This document shows, in pieces, positions 35,289 through 46,378 of a stretch of 64,000 nt of DNA. Where the stretch lies: assembly GCF_902167145.1 (NCBI RefSeq), contig NC_050101.1:118635789-118699788 (forward strand). Direction: 5' to 3'. The position numbers were made by a program, and so were the translations under genes. How positions within the stretch are numbered: the stretch's first letter is position 1; every line of letters starts with the position of its first letter. The notes beneath the pieces were generated by a model. That model searched no databases. It was not told where the DNA came from and saw only the letters and a list, made by a program, of their open reading frames with translations. The stretch is from Zea mays. Lineage: Eukaryota > Streptophyta > Magnoliopsida > Poales > Poaceae.

Positions 35289-35506
35289 TCAATCAGAATA
35301 ACAATCTATAAGTAACTCATTATCAGAGTCATTTGTCGTGTAATCCTCAACGACAACCTCGTTCCACTTGCTGTATTGTCTGCATCACACTCTTCTACCT
35401 TTCTCCTGTAATAACTGGCTTCTGCTTCATTTGTAGCTTGGGAGAATAGCTGGTCCTCAACCTCTGCTTCATCACACTTCTGCTTGTAATAAGCTGCCTC
35501 TGCTTC
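35289..35506 (-). pseudogene. C-terminal gene remnant cut by the gypsy LTR
   Basis: The minus strand reads in from the LTR edge as EAEAAYYKQKCDEAE, QLFSQATNEAEASYYRRK, an internally repetitive acidic segment. After one frame change it becomes NEVVVEDYTTNDSDNELL, ending at TGA (35291-35289). The coding-like pattern is clear but the family is not known to me. Its upstream part should lie beyond the far end of the gypsy element, outside the window. It could be an old transposase tail or a real gene broken by the insertion. Confidence 0.4.
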
Positions 35507-36777
35507 TGTCGGCGTTTTGGACCCGGGGGACCCTCAACCGAGCCGACCAGTGAATTTATCGCTGCGTGCCCCTGCCCAGATGGGTTGGCGCAAGATAGAA
35601 CACAAGGGGAAATGCTGCTTGTATTATCTCGCACCGGGGGTGCTCGTAGTAGGGGTTATAAGCGTCGCGAGAGAGAGAGAGAGTCTGTTCGTTTGTTCAT
35701 CCCCCGCGTGACCCCCCCCCTCCGCAGGAAGGCCATGGACCTCCCTTTTATAGATGCAAGGAGAGCGTCCAGATGTACAGTGGGGGTGTAGCTATGTGCT
35801 AACGTGTCTGGCAGAGAAGTGCCTGAGCCCTGTGTACATGCAACGTGGCTGTTGGAGAAGTGCTTGAGCCCTGCGTACGCGATAACGTGGTCGTCGGAGA
35901 AGTGTCTGAGCCCTGTAGAAGCACAGCTGGCGGTGCGGCTGGGATCCTGCTGACGTCTCCTTGCTTCCGTAGGGGGCTGAGAACCACCGACGTCATGGAC
36001 GCACGCGGGGAACCATCATTACCTGTTACCGGGGCGAGCCAGATGGGACGCCAGTCTTGTTCCCTCATAGCCTGAGCTAGCTAGAGGTAGGGTAATGATG
36101 TATCCCCTGTGGCGCGGTCGGTCCGAGCCCAAGGTCGGGCGAGGAGAAGACTTCTCCTGAGGTTGAGGGCGGGGTCGGGTGAGGACGCGATTCCTCCCGA
36201 GGCCGAGTCTTGGGGTCGGGCGAGGCGGAGACCTCCTCCCGAGGCCGAAGCCTAAGGTCGGGCGAGGCGGAGCTTCCTGTTGCGCCCGAGACTGAACTCG
36301 GCTGTTGTCAGCCTTGCCCGGGTGGTTGGCACAGCAGTCGGAGCGGGGCGAGCGGCGCTGTTTTCTTGTCAGATCGGTCAATGAAGGGGTGAAGTGTCTG
36401 CAGTCACTTCGACCTTGCCGACTGCGGCGCGCGTGTCAGGATAAGGTGCCAGGCGATCTTCGCATTGAATGCGCCTGCGATACGGTCGGTTGGTAAGGCG
36501 ATTTGGCCAAGGTTGCTTCACGACGAAGCCTGCCCGAGCTGGGCCTCGGGCGAGCTGAGGGTGCGCCCACTGCCTGAGAAGGCCCTTGGGTGAGGCGTGA
36601 ATTCATCTGGGACTACTGTTCCCGCTCGAGGCCGGGCTCGGGCGAGGCGAGGTTGCGTCCCTTGGTAGACGAGGCCTTGTCCTGAACCGTGCCCATTAGT
36701 CTTTGCGGTTTGTGCTGAGGGTGCTTACCATCCGTGTTTAGGACTGTTGGGGATACCCCTAATTACGGTACCCGACA
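35507..36777 (-). repeat. 3' LTR of the right gypsy element
   Basis: It is 1271 bp and runs on the plus strand from TGTCGGCGTTTTGG to GGTACCCGACA. A polypurine tract on the element strand (AGGCTCGGGGGCTAC, 36792-36778) immediately precedes it, confirming that this is the 3' copy. Confidence 0.8.
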
Positions 36778-36822
36778 GTAGCCCCCGAGCCTAGAAGGGA
36801 GTGTTGGTACTCGCTTGGAGGC

Positions 36823-36926
36823 TAATAGTCGCCTAGAGGGGGGGTGAATAGGGCGAAACTGAAATTTACAAATATAAACACAACTACAAGCCGTGTTAGC
36901 GTTAGAAATATAAACGAGTCCACGAG
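36823..36926 (-). repeat. outer copia 3' LTR, first piece
   Basis: The first 104 plus-strand bases of the LTR, equivalent to 54413-54516 of the other copy, ending at the ACGAG duplicated by the inner insertion. Without recognising the nest, 36823-37020 looks like a local tandem duplication of the LTR edge. Confidence 0.9.
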
Positions 36927-38219
36927 TGATAGTCGCCTAGAGGGGGGGGTGAATAGGGCGAAACTGAAATTTACAAATATAAACACAACTACAAGCCGGG
37001 TTAGCGTTAGAAATATAAACGAGTCCGCGAGAGAGGGCGTAAAACAAATCGAGAGCAAATAATGAAGAGTGACACACGGATTTGTTTTACCGAGGTTCGG
37101 TTCTCTCAAACCTACTCCCCGTTGAGGAGGCCACAAAGGCCGGGTCTCTTTCAACCCTTCCCTCTCTCAAACGATCCTTCGGACCGAGTGAGCTTCTCTT
37201 CTCAAATCACTTGGAACACAAAGTTCCCACAAGGACCACCACACGATTGGTGTCTCTTGCCTCAATTACAAGTGAGTGTTTAATCACAAGAAAGAATCAA
37301 GAAAGAAAAGAAGCGATCCAAGCGCAAGAGCTCAAATGAACACTACAAATCACTCTCTCTAGTTACTAGGGATTTGAATGGAATTGGGAGAGGATTTGAT
37401 CTCTTGTTGGTGTGCTTTGCAATGAATGCTAGCTCTTGTATAGTGGTTGGAAGCTGGAAAACTTGGATGCAATGAATGGTGGGGTGGTTGGGGTATTTAT
37501 AGCCCCAACCACCAAAAGTGGCCGTTGGGAGGCTGTCTGCTCGATGGCGCACCGGACAGTCCGGTGCCCCCTGCCACGTCATCACTGCCGTTGGATTCTG
37601 ACCGTTGGAGCTTCTGACTTATGGGCCCGCCTGGGTGTCCGGTGCACACCGGACAGGTACTGTTTGCTGTCCGGTGTGCCAGCATGGGCGAGCCTGCCCT
37701 CTGCGCGCGCAGAGCGCGCATTAAATGCGCGGCAGAGAGCCGTTGGCGCGGAGATAGCTGTTGCTCCGGAGTCGCACCGGACAGTCCGGTGCACACCGGA
37801 CAGTCCGGTGAATTATAGTGGACTAGCCGTTGGCGATTCCCGAAGCTGGCGAGTTCCTGAGGCCGACCTCCCTTGGCGCACCGGACACTGTCCGGTGTAC
37901 ACCGGACAGTCCGGTGAATTATAGCCGAGTCGCCTCTGGGAAATCCCGAAGGTGGCGAGTTTGAGTCTGAGTCCCCCTGGTGCACCGGACATGTCTGGTG
38001 GCACACCGGACAGTCCGGTGCGCCAGACCAGGGGTGCCTTCGGTTGCCCCTTTGCTCCTTTGTTGAATCCAAAACTTGGTCTTTTTATTGGCTGAGTGTG
38101 AACCTTTTACACCTGTATACTCTATACACTTGGGCAAACTAGTTAGTCCAAAGATTTGTGTTGGGCATTTCAACCACCAAAATTATTTAGGAACTAGGTG
38201 TAAGCCTAATTCCCTTTCA
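36927..38219 (-). repeat. inner copia 3' LTR
   Basis: 1293 bp, plus-strand TGATAGTCGCC to CCCTTTCA, followed on the right by the polypurine tract. It is shorter than its partner by an 18 bp palindrome-unit deletion near 37567. A TATA box (CTATAAATA on the minus strand) lies at 37493-37501. Confidence 0.93.
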
Positions 38220-38220
38220 A

Positions 38221-38238
38221 TCTCCCCCTTTTTGGTGA
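38221..38238 (-). other. polypurine tract of the inner copia
   Basis: The minus strand reads ACCAAAAAGGGGGAGA one base before the 3' LTR. This is the plus-strand DNA primer of the element. Confidence 0.75.
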
Positions 38239-39061
38239 TTGATGCCAACACAAACCAAAGCAAATATAGAAGTGCATAATTGAACTAGTTTGCATAATGT
38301 AAGTGTAAAGGTTGCTTGGAATTTAGCCAATATAACTACTTACAAGATATGCATGGAATGTTTCTTTCTTATATAACATTTTGGACCATGCTTGCACCAC
38401 ATGTTTTGTTTTTGCAAACTCTTTTGTAAATCTTTTTCAAAGTTCTTTTGCAAACAGTCAAAGGTAAATGAATAAGAATTAGCAAAGCATTTTCAAGATT
38501 TGAAATTTTCTCCCCCTGTTTCAAATGCTTTTCCTTTGACTAAACAAAACTCCCCCTTAAGGAGATCCTCCTCTTAGTGTTCAAGAGGGTTTTGATGTAT
38601 CATTTTTGAAATACTACTTTCTCCCTTTTGAACACAATAGGATACCAGTTGATAAATACTTTTGGAAAACACTAAGTTTTTGAAATTGGTGGTGGTGCGG
38701 TCCTTTTGCTTTGGGCTCATACTTTCTCCCCCTTTGGCATGAATCGCCAAAAACGGAATCATTAGAGCCCATGAAGTGCTTTTCTTCCCCTTTGGTCATA
38801 AATGAATGAGTTAAGATTATACCAAAGACGAAGGCTGGTCCTTTTGCTTTGGGCTTTTACTCTCTCCCCCAAAGACAAGTTCCTTTTCTTGGAGTGATGG
38901 CGAAGGATGAGTTACGGAGTGGAAGCCTTTTGTCTTCGCCGAAGACTCCAATTCCCTTTCTATACACCTATGACTTGGTTTGAAATAGACTTGAAAACAC
39001 ATTAGTCATAGCATATAAAAGAGATATGATCAAAAGTATATAAATGAGCTATGTGTGCAAT
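38239..39061 (-). other. inner copia 3' untranslated region
   Basis: About 0.82 kb between the pol stop and the polypurine tract with no open frame of note. SIRE-lineage elements of other plants can carry an envelope-like gene here; none is visible. Several CTCCCCC(T) tracts, purine-rich on the element strand, recur near 38508, 38550, 38722 and 38865. Confidence 0.6.
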
Positions 39062-42000
39062 CTAGCAAAAGAAGTTGCGAGAATCAAGAATATTGAGCTC
39101 ATGCCTAAGTTTGGTAAAAGTTTGTTCATCAAGAGGCTTGGTAAAGATATCGGCTAATTGATCTTTAGTGTTAATGTAAGAAATCTCGATATCTCCCTTT
39201 TGTTGGTGATCCCTAAGAAAATGATGCCGAATGGCTATGTGCTTAGTGCGGCTATGCTCGACGGGATTGTCGGCCATCTTGATTGCACTCTCATTATCAC
39301 ATAGCAAAGGGACCTTGGTTAATTTGTAACCGTAGTCCCGCAGGGTTTGCCTCATCCAAAGCAATTGCGCGCAACAATGACCTGCGGCAATGTACTCGGC
39401 TTCGGCGGTGGAAAGAGCAACCGAATTTTGCTTCTTTGAAGCCCAAGACACCAAGGATCTTCCCAAGAACTGGCAAGTCCCTAATGTGCTCTTCCTATTA
39501 ATCTTACACCCCGCCCAATCGGCATCGGAATAACCAATTAAATCAAATGTGGATCCCCGAGGGTACCAAAGCCCAAACTTAGGAGTATAAGCTAAATATC
39601 TCAAGATTCGTTTTACGGCCGTAAGGTGTGATTCCTTAGGGTCGGATTGGAATCTTGCACACATGCAAACGGAAAGCATAATGTCTGGTCGAGATGCACA
39701 TAAATAAAGCAATGAACCAATCATCGACCAGTATACCTTTTGATCCACGGACTTACCTCCCGTGTCGAGGTCGAGATGCCCATTAGTTCCCATGGGTGTC
39801 TTGATGGGTTTGGCATCCTTCATCCCAAACTTACTTAGAATATCTTGAGTGTACTTTGTTTGGCAAAGGAAGGTGCCCTCTTGGAGTTGCTTCACTTGAA
39901 ATCCTAAGAAATACTTCAACTCCCCCATCATAGACATCTCGAATTTCTTTGTCATGATCCTACTAAATTCCTCACAAGTAGATTCGTTAGTAGACCCAAA
40001 TATGATATCATCAACATAAATTTGGCATACAAACAAATCATTATCAAGAGTTTTAGTGAATAGAGTAGGATCGGCCTTGCCGACTTTGAAGCCATTAGCA
40101 ATAAGGAAATCTCTAAGGCATTCATACCATGCTCTTGGGGCTTGCTTGAGCCCATAAAGCGCCTTAGAGAGCCTATAAACATGGTTAGGATACTCACTAT
40201 CTTCAAAGCCGGGAGGTTGCTCAACATAGACCTCTTCCTTGATTGGTCCGTTGAGGAAGGCACTTTTCACGTCCATTTGATAAAGCTTAAAGCCATGGTA
40301 AGTAGCATAGGCCAATAATATGCGAATTGACTCAAGCCTAGCTACGGGTGCATAGGTTTCACCGAAATCCAAACCTTCGACTTGTGAATACCCTTTGGCC
40401 ACGAGTCGAGCTTTGTTCCTTGTCACCACACCATGCTCATCTTGCTTGTTGCGGAAGACCCATTTGGTTCCTACAACATTTTGGTTAGGACGTGGAACTA
40501 AATGCCATACCTCGTTCCTCGTGAAATTGTTGAGCTCCTCTTGCATTGCCACCACCCAATCCGAATCTTGAAGAGCTTCCTCTACCCTGTGTGGCTCAAC
40601 AGAGGAAACAAAAGAGTAATGTTCACAAAAATGAGCAACCCGAGATCGTGTAGTTACCCCCTTATGAATGTCGCCGAGGATGGTGTCGACGGGGTGATCT
40701 CGTTGTATTGCTTGGTGGACTCTTGGGTGTGGCGGTCTTGGTTCTTCCTCATCCTCCTTTTCTTGATCATTTGCATCTCCCCCTTGATCATTGCCATTAT
40801 CTTGAGGTGGCTCATCTTCTTGATTTTGCCCTTCATCAACTTGAGCCTCATCCTCATTTTGAGTTGGTGGAGATGCTAGCGTGGAGGGGGATGGTTGATC
40901 TTGTGCATGTGGAGGCTCTTCGGATTCCTTAGGACATACATCCCCAATGGACATGTTCCTTAGCGCTATGCATGGAGCCTGTTCTTCACCTATCTCATCA
41001 AGATCAACTTGCTCTACTTGAGAGCCATTAGTTTCATCAAACACAACGTCACATGAGACTTCAACTAGTCCAGTGGACTTGTTAAAGACCCTATATGCCC
41101 TTGTGTTTGAGTCATAACCAAGTAAAAAGCCTTCTACAGTTTTAGGAGCAAATTTAGATTTTCTACCTCTTTTAACAAGAATAAAGCATTTGCTACCAAA
41201 AACTCTAAAGTATGAAATGTTGGGCTTTTTACCGGTTAGGAGTTCATATGATGTCTTCTTGAGGATTCGGTGAAGATATAACCGGTTGATGGCGTAGCAA
41301 GCGGTGTTGACCGCCTCGGCCCAAAACCGATCCGAAGTCTTGTACTCATCAAGCATGGTTCTTGCCATGTCCAATAGAGTTCGATTCTTCCTCTCCACTA
41401 CACCATTTTGTTGTGGAGTGTAGGGAGAAGAGAACTCATGCTTGATGCCCTCCTCCTCAAGGAAGCCTTCGATTTGAGAGTTCTTGAACTCCGTCCCGTT
41501 GTCGCTTCTTATTTTCTTGATCCTTAAGCCGAACTCATTTTGAGCACGTCTCAAGAATCCCTTTAAGGTCTCTTGGGTTTGAGATTTTTCCTGTAAAAAG
41601 AATACCCAAGTGAAGCGAGAATAATCATCCACTATTACAAGACAATACTTACTCCCGCCGATGCTTATGTAAGCGATCGGGCCGAATAGATCCATGTGGA
41701 GTAGCTCAAGCGGCCTGTCGGTCGTCATGATGTTCTTGTGTGGATGATGGATTCCAACTTGCTTCCCCGCCTGACATGCGCTACAAATCCTGTCTTTCTC
41801 AAAATGAACATTTGTTAATCCTAAAATGTGCTCTCCCTTTAGAAGCTTATGAAGATTCTTCATCCCAACATGGGCTAGTCGGCGGTGCCAGAGCCAACCC
41901 ATGTTAGTCTTAGCAATTAAGCATGTGTCGAGCTCAGCTCTATCAAAATCTACTAAGTATAGCTGACCCTCTAACACACCCTTAAATGCTATTGAATCAT

Positions 42001-42307
42001 CACTTCTTCTAAAGACAGTGACACCTACATCAGTAAAAAGACAGTTGTAGCCCATTTGACATAATTGGGAAACAGAAAGCAAGTTGTAATCTAAGGAATC
42101 TACAAGAAAAACATTGGAAATAGAATGGTCAGGAGATATAGCAATTTTACCCAATCCTTTGACCAAACCTTGATTTCCATCCCCGAATGTGATAGCTCGT
42201 TGGGGATCTTGGTTTTTCTCATATGAGGAGAACATCCTTTTCTCCCCGGTCATGTGATTTGTGCACCCGCTGTCGAGTATCCAACTTGAGCCCCCGGATG
42301 CATAAAC
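39062..42307 (-). CDS. pol: inner copia Pol polyprotein
   Basis: The open frame begins at the GTT codon 42307, right after an in-frame TAG at 42310-42308; the first ATG is 42253. Order: protease with the catalytic LDSG triad region (before the first ATG), GAG-pre-integrase zinc finger ([14 protein letters not shown]), integrase core with catalytic residues in [19 protein letters not shown] and VVERKNR, a long acidic linker, reverse transcriptase with YVDDIIFG, and RNase H ([15 protein letters not shown]). About 1081 codons with no internal stop. It lies in a different frame from gag, 13 nt downstream. Because the protease Asp is upstream of the first ATG, initiation at 42253 would give no active protease. 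Confidence 0.92.
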   Translation of the reverse strand, partial: VYASGGSSWILDSGCTNHMTGEKRMFSSYEKNQDPQRAITFGDGNQGLVKGLGKIAISPDHSISNVFLVDSLDYNLLSVSQLCQMGYNCLFTDVGVTVFRRSDDSIAFKGVLEGQLYLVDFDRAELDTCLIAKTNMGWLWHRRLAHVGMKNLHKLLKGEHILGLTNVHFEKDRICSACQAGKQVGIHHPHKNIMTTDRPLELLHMDLFGPIAYISIGGSKYCLVIVDDYSRFTWVFFLQEKSQTQETLKGFLRRAQNEFGLRIKKIRSDNGTEFKNSQIEGFLEEEGIKHEFSSPYTPQQNGVVERKNRTLLDMARTMLDEYKTSDRFWAEAVNTACYAINRLYLHRILKKTSYELLTGKKPNISYFRVFGSKCFILVKRGRKSKFAPKTVEGFLLGYDSNTRAYRVFNKSTGLVEVSCDVVFDETNGSQVEQVDLDEIGEEQAPCIALRNMSIGDVCPKESEEPPHAQDQPSPSTLASPPTQNEDEAQVDEGQNQEDEPPQDNGNDQGGDANDQEKEDEEEPRPPHPRVHQAIQRDHPVDTILGDIHKGVTTRSRVAHFCEHYSFVSSVEPHRVEEALQDSDWVVAMQEELNNFTRNEVWHLVPRPNQNVVGTKWVFRNKQDEHGVVTRNKARLVAKGYSQVEGLDFGETYAPVARLESIRILLAYATYHGFKLYQMDVKSAFLNGPIKEEVYVEQPPGFEDSEYPNHVYRLSKALYGLKQAPRAWYECLRDFLIANGFKVGKADPTLFTKTLDNDLFVCQIYVDDIIFGSTNESTCEEFSRIMTKKFEMSMMGELKYFLGFQVKQLQEGTFLCQTKYTQDILSKFGMKDAKPIKTPMGTNGHLDLDTGGKSVDQKVYWSMIGSLLYLCASRPDIMLSVCMCARFQSDPKESHLTAVKRILRYLAYTPKFGLWYPRGSTFDLIGYSDADWAGCKINRKSTLGTCQFLGRSLVSWASKKQNSVALSTAEAEYIAAGHCCAQLLWMRQTLRDYGYKLTKVPLLCDNESAIKMADNPVEHSRTKHIAIRHHFLRDHQQKGDIEISYINTKDQLADIFTKPLDEQTFTKLRHELNILDSRNFFC

Positions 42308-42320
42308 CTACAAAACAAAT

Positions 42321-45017
42321 TTAGTTCTTGACTTTAGGTACCCAAACTGTTTTGGGTCCTTTGGCATTAGAAACAAGAACTTTGGGTACCCAAACACAAG
42401 TCTTTGACCCCTTGTGTTTGCCCCCAACAAACTTGGCAACGACTTTGCCGGATTTGTTAGTCAAAACATATGATGCATCAAAAGTCTTAAATGAAATGCT
42501 ATGTTCATTTGATGCATTAGGAATTTTCTTCTTAGGCAACTTGGCACGGGTTGGTTGCCTAGAACTAGATGTCTCACTCTTATACATAAAGGCATGGTTA
42601 GAACCAGAGTGAGACTTGCTAGAATGAATTTTCCTAATTTTGTCCTCGGGATAACCGGCAGGGTATAAAATGTAACCCTCGTTATCCTGAGGCATGGGAG
42701 CCTTGCCCTTAACAAAATTTGTCAATCTTTTAGGAGGGGCACTAATTTTGACATTGTCTCCCCTTTGGAAGCCAATGCCATCCTTAATGCCAGGGCGTCT
42801 CCCATTATAAAGCATGCTACGAGCAAATTTAAATTTCTCATTTTCTAAGTTGTGCTCGGCAATTTTAGCATCTAGTTTAGCTATATGATCGTTTTGTTGC
42901 TTAATTAAAATCATGTGATCATGAATAGCATCAACATCAATATCTCTACATCTAGTACAAATAGTGACATGCTCAATGGTAGATGTAGAGGGTTTGCAAG
43001 AATTAAGTTCAACAATCTTAGCACGAAGTATATCATTCTTGTCTCTAAGATCGGCAATTGTAACTTTGCAAACATCAAAATCTTTAGCCTTAGCAATCAA
43101 ATTTTCATTCTCTAATCTAAGGCTAGCAAGAGAAATGTTTAATTCTTCAATCCTAGCAAGCAAATCATTATTATCTCTAGGATTGGGAATTGAAACATTA
43201 CAAACATGTGAATCAACCTTAGCATTTAAACTAGCATTTTCATGTCTAAGGTTGTCAATCATCTCACGATAAGTGCTTAGCTCACTAGATAATTTTTCAC
43301 ATTTCTCAATTTCTAGAGCATAAGCCTTTTTAACCTTAACATGTTTCTTGTTTTCTTTAATTAGACAATCCTCTTGGGAATCCAAAAGATCATCCTTTTC
43401 ATGAATAGCACTGACTAATTCATTTAATTTTTCCTTTTGAGCTATGTTAAGGTTGGCAAAAAGGGAACGCAAACTATCCTCCTCATCACTAGCATTATCA
43501 TCACTAGAAGATTCATATTTAGTGGAGGAGTTAGATTTAACCTTTTTCTTTTTGCCGTCCTTTGCCATGAGGCACTTGTGGCCGACGTTGGGGAAGAGGA
43601 GTCCCTTGGTGACGGCGATGTTGGCGGCGTCCTCGTCGTCGGAGGAGTCGCTTGAGCTATCGTCGGAATCCCATTCCCGACAAACATGGGCATCGCCGCC
43701 CTTCTTCTTGTAGTACTTCTTCTTCTCCTTTTGCCTCCCCTTCTTGTCGTCACCTCGGTCACTGTCACTAGGTATAGGACATTTAGCAATAAAATGACCG
43801 GGCTTACCACACTTGTAGCAAACCTTCTTGGAGCGGGACTTGTAATCCTTCCCCCTCCTTTGCTTGAGGATTTGGCGGAAGCTCTTGATGACGAGCGCCA
43901 TTTCCTCATTGTCGAGCTTGGAGGCGTCTATTGGTTGTCGACTTGGTGTAGCCTCCTCCTTCTTCTCCTCCGTTGCCTTGAATGCAACAGGTTGAGCTTC
44001 GGATGTGGTGGCATCATCAAGCTCGTTGATCTTCCTCGAGCCTTCGATCATGCACTCAAAACTCACAAAATTCCCGATAACTTCCTCGGGGGTCATTTTA
44101 GTATATCTAGGATTACCACGGATTAATTGAACTTGAGTAGGGTTAAGGAAAATAAGAGATCTTAGAATAACCTTAACCATCTCGTGGTCATCCCATTTTA
44201 CGCTTCCGAGGTTGCGCACTTGATTCACCAAGGTCTTGAGCCGGTTGTACATGTGTTGTGGCTCCTCCCCTTTGCGAAGCCGGAACCGACCGAGCTCCCC
44301 CTCGATCGTTTCCCGCTTGGTGATCTTGGTGAGCTCGTCTCCTTCGTGCGCGGTTTTGAGCACATCCCAAATCTCCTTGGCGCTCTTCAACCCTTGTACT
44401 TTGTTATACTCCTCTCTACTTAGAGAGGCGAGGAGTATTGTTGTTGCTTGAGAGTTGAAGTGCTCGATTTGGGCCACCTCATCCTCATCATAGTTCTCAT
44501 CCCCTACGGACGGTACCTGTGCACCAAACTCAACAATATCCCATATACCTTTGTGGAGCGAGGTTAGATGAAATCGCATTAAATCGCTCCACCTAGCGTA
44601 ATCTTCACCATCAAAAGTTGGTGGTTTGCCTAATGGGACGAAAAGTAAAGGTGTATGTTTGGAAATGCGAGGGTAGTGTAGGGGGATCTTACTGTACTTC
44701 TTGCGCTCTTGGCGCCTAGAAGTGACGGAGGGCGCATCGGAGTCGGAGGTTGATGTTGATGAAGTGTCGGTCTCGTAGTAGACCACCTTCCTCATCCTTT
44801 TGTGCTTGTCGCCTTTCCGATGCGGCTTGTGGGAAGAAGACTTCTCCTTCTTCTCTTTGTGGTGAGAAGAAGATTTCTTCTCCTTCCCTTTGTTGGAGAA
44901 GCTCTTCTTCTTCTCCTTCCTCTTGGTGCGGGACTCTTCCGATGAAGTGCTCCCGTGGCTTGTAGTGGGCTTTTCGCCGGTCTCCATCTCCTTCTTGGCG
45001 TGATCTCCCGACATCAC
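42321..45017 (-). CDS. gag: inner copia Gag
   Basis: 898 codons from ATG 45017, about 45 bases downstream of the 5' LTR edge, to TAA 42323-42321. A charged Ser/Lys-rich N-terminus is followed by the capsid region (PPTFDGEDYARWSDLM, AKEIWDVLKTAHEG) and a CCHC zinc knuckle (CYKCGKPGHFIAKC) near residue 400. A long helical, probably coiled-coil C-terminal part then ends in repeats of the type GPKTVWVPK. The unusually long C-terminal extension after the zinc knuckle fits the SIRE lineage. Gag forms the particle that packages element RNA. Confidence 0.92.
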   Translation of the reverse strand: MMSGDHAKKEMETGEKPTTSHGSTSSEESRTKRKEKKKSFSNKGKEKKSSSHHKEKKEKSSSHKPHRKGDKHKRMRKVVYYETDTSSTSTSDSDAPSVTSRRQERKKYSKIPLHYPRISKHTPLLFVPLGKPPTFDGEDYARWSDLMRFHLTSLHKGIWDIVEFGAQVPSVGDENYDEDEVAQIEHFNSQATTILLASLSREEYNKVQGLKSAKEIWDVLKTAHEGDELTKITKRETIEGELGRFRLRKGEEPQHMYNRLKTLVNQVRNLGSVKWDDHEMVKVILRSLIFLNPTQVQLIRGNPRYTKMTPEEVIGNFVSFECMIEGSRKINELDDATTSEAQPVAFKATEEKKEEATPSRQPIDASKLDNEEMALVIKSFRQILKQRRGKDYKSRSKKVCYKCGKPGHFIAKCPIPSDSDRGDDKKGRQKEKKKYYKKKGGDAHVCREWDSDDSSSDSSDDEDAANIAVTKGLLFPNVGHKCLMAKDGKKKKVKSNSSTKYESSSDDNASDEEDSLRSLFANLNIAQKEKLNELVSAIHEKDDLLDSQEDCLIKENKKHVKVKKAYALEIEKCEKLSSELSTYREMIDNLRHENASLNAKVDSHVCNVSIPNPRDNNDLLARIEELNISLASLRLENENLIAKAKDFDVCKVTIADLRDKNDILRAKIVELNSCKPSTSTIEHVTICTRCRDIDVDAIHDHMILIKQQNDHIAKLDAKIAEHNLENEKFKFARSMLYNGRRPGIKDGIGFQRGDNVKISAPPKRLTNFVKGKAPMPQDNEGYILYPAGYPEDKIRKIHSSKSHSGSNHAFMYKSETSSSRQPTRAKLPKKKIPNASNEHSISFKTFDASYVLTNKSGKVVAKFVGGKHKGSKTCVWVPKVLVSNAKGPKTVWVPKVKN

Positions 45018-45048
45018 TTCGAGCGGTTAGGCTCTAATGAAGCACCGG

Positions 45049-45060
45049 GCTCCGATACCA
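45049..45060 (-). other. primer-binding site of the inner copia
   Basis: The minus strand reads TGGTATCGGAGC two bases inside the 5' LTR, complementary to initiator tRNA-Met with one mismatch (usual TGGTATCAGAGC). The outer copia has TGGTATCAAAGC at the equivalent place (54399-54410). Confidence 0.8.
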
Positions 45061-45062
45061 AT

Positions 45063-46378
45063 TGATAGTCGCCTAGAGGGGGGGGGGGGTGAATAGGGCG
45101 AAACTGAAATTTACAAATATAAACACAACTACAAGACGGGTTAGCGTTAGAAATATAAACGAGTCCGCGAGAGAGGGCGTAAAACAAATTGAGAGCAAAT
45201 AATGAAGAGTGACACACGGATTTGTTTTACCGAGGTTCGGTTCTCTCAAACCTACTCCCCGTTGAGGAGGCCACAAAGGCCGGGTCTCTTTCAACCCTTC
45301 CCTCTCTCAAACGATCCTTCGGACCGAGTGAGCTTCTCTTCTCAAATCACTTGGAACACAAAGTTCCCACAAGGACCACCACACGATTGGTGTCTCTTGC
45401 CTCAATTACAAGTGAGTGTTTAATCACAAGAAAGAATCAAGAAAGAAAAGAAGCGATCCAAGCGCAAGAGCTCAAATGAACACTACAAATCACTCTCTCT
45501 AGTTACTAGGGATTTGAATGGAATTGGGAGAGGATTTGATCTCTTGTTGGTGTGCTTTGCAATGAATGCTAGCTCTTGTATAGTGGTTGGAAGCTGGAAA
45601 ACTTGGATGCAATGAATGGTGGGGTGGTTGGGGTATTTATAGCCCCAACCACCAAAAGTGGCCGTTGGGAGGCTGTCTGCTCGATGGCGCACCGGACAGT
45701 CCGGTGCGCACCGGACAGTCCGGTGCCCCCTGCCACGTCATCACTGCCGTTGGATTCTGACCGTTGGAGCTTCTGACTTGTGGGCCCGCCTGGGTGTCCG
45801 GTGCACACCGGACAGGTACTGTTTGCTGTCCGGTGTGCCAGCATGGGCGAGCCTGCCCTCTGCGCGCGCAGAGCGCGCATTAAATGCGCGGCAGAGAGCC
45901 GTTGGCGCGGAGATAGCCGTTGCTCCGGAGTCGCACCGGACAGTCCGGTGCACACCGGACAGTCCGGTGAATTATAGTGGACTAGCCGTTGGCGATTCCC
46001 GAAGCTGGCGAGTTCCTGAGGCCGACCTCCCTTGGCGCACCGGACACTGTCCGGTGTACACCGGACAGTCCGGTGAATTATAGCCGAGTCGCCTCTGGGA
46101 AATCCCGAAGGTGGCGAGTTTGAGTCTAAGTCCCCCTGGTGCACCGGACATGTCCGGTGGCACACCGGACAGTCCGGTGCGCCAGACCAGGGGTGCCTTC
46201 GGTTGCCCCTTTGCTCCTTTGTTGAATCCAAAACTTGGTCTTTTTATTGGCTGAGTGTGAACCTTTTACACCTGTATACTCTATACACTTGGGCAAACTA
46301 GTTAGTCCAAAGATTTGTGTTGGGCATTTCAACCACCAAAATTATTTAGGAACTAGGTGTAAGCCTAATTCCCTTTCA
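45063..46378 (-). repeat. inner copia 5' LTR
   Basis: 1316 bp, TGATAGTCGCC to CCCTTTCA on the plus strand. The region 45690-46180, upstream of the TATA box on the element strand, holds about ten copies of CACCGGACAGTCCGGTG-type palindromes (U3). Confidence 0.93.
45633..45642 (-). promoter_or_regulatory. TATA box of the inner copia 5' LTR
   Basis: The minus strand reads GGGGCTATAAATACCCC, a canonical TATA box within a GC palindrome, just downstream of the palindrome-rich U3. The outer copia has the same box at 54977-54986. Confidence 0.75.

Larger units (their letters stand above)
36927..46378 (-). mobile_element. inner copia element (SIRE lineage), coding-intact
   Basis: A 9452 bp element flanked by ACGAG (36922-36926 and 46379-46383), inserted in the 3' LTR of the outer copia. 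3' LTR 36927-38219, 5' LTR 45063-46378, gag 42321-45017, pol 39062-42307. The LTRs differ by an 18 bp indel and a few transitions, so it inserted recently. All cis sites are present. Confidence 0.94.

Noticed and set aside
36823..37020. Apparent local tandem duplication of the copia LTR edge
   Set aside because: It is the first 104 bp of the outer LTR followed by the start of the inner LTR; the ACGAG duplication explains it as a nested insertion.
37550..38020. CRISPR-like array of short palindromic repeats
   Set aside because: Repeat units vary, spacing is irregular, and they lie in the U3 of plant copia LTRs; this is a eukaryotic retrotransposon.
37436..38072. Long frames in the copia LTRs (also 45569-46231)
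   Set aside because: They arise from the GC-rich palindrome repeats and are not conserved in length between LTR copies.
40502..40932. Hydrophobic plus-strand frames opposite copia pol that resemble membrane proteins
   Set aside because: They are antisense to the acidic linker of Pol; Asp/Glu codons read backwards give Leu/Ile/Val-rich sequence.
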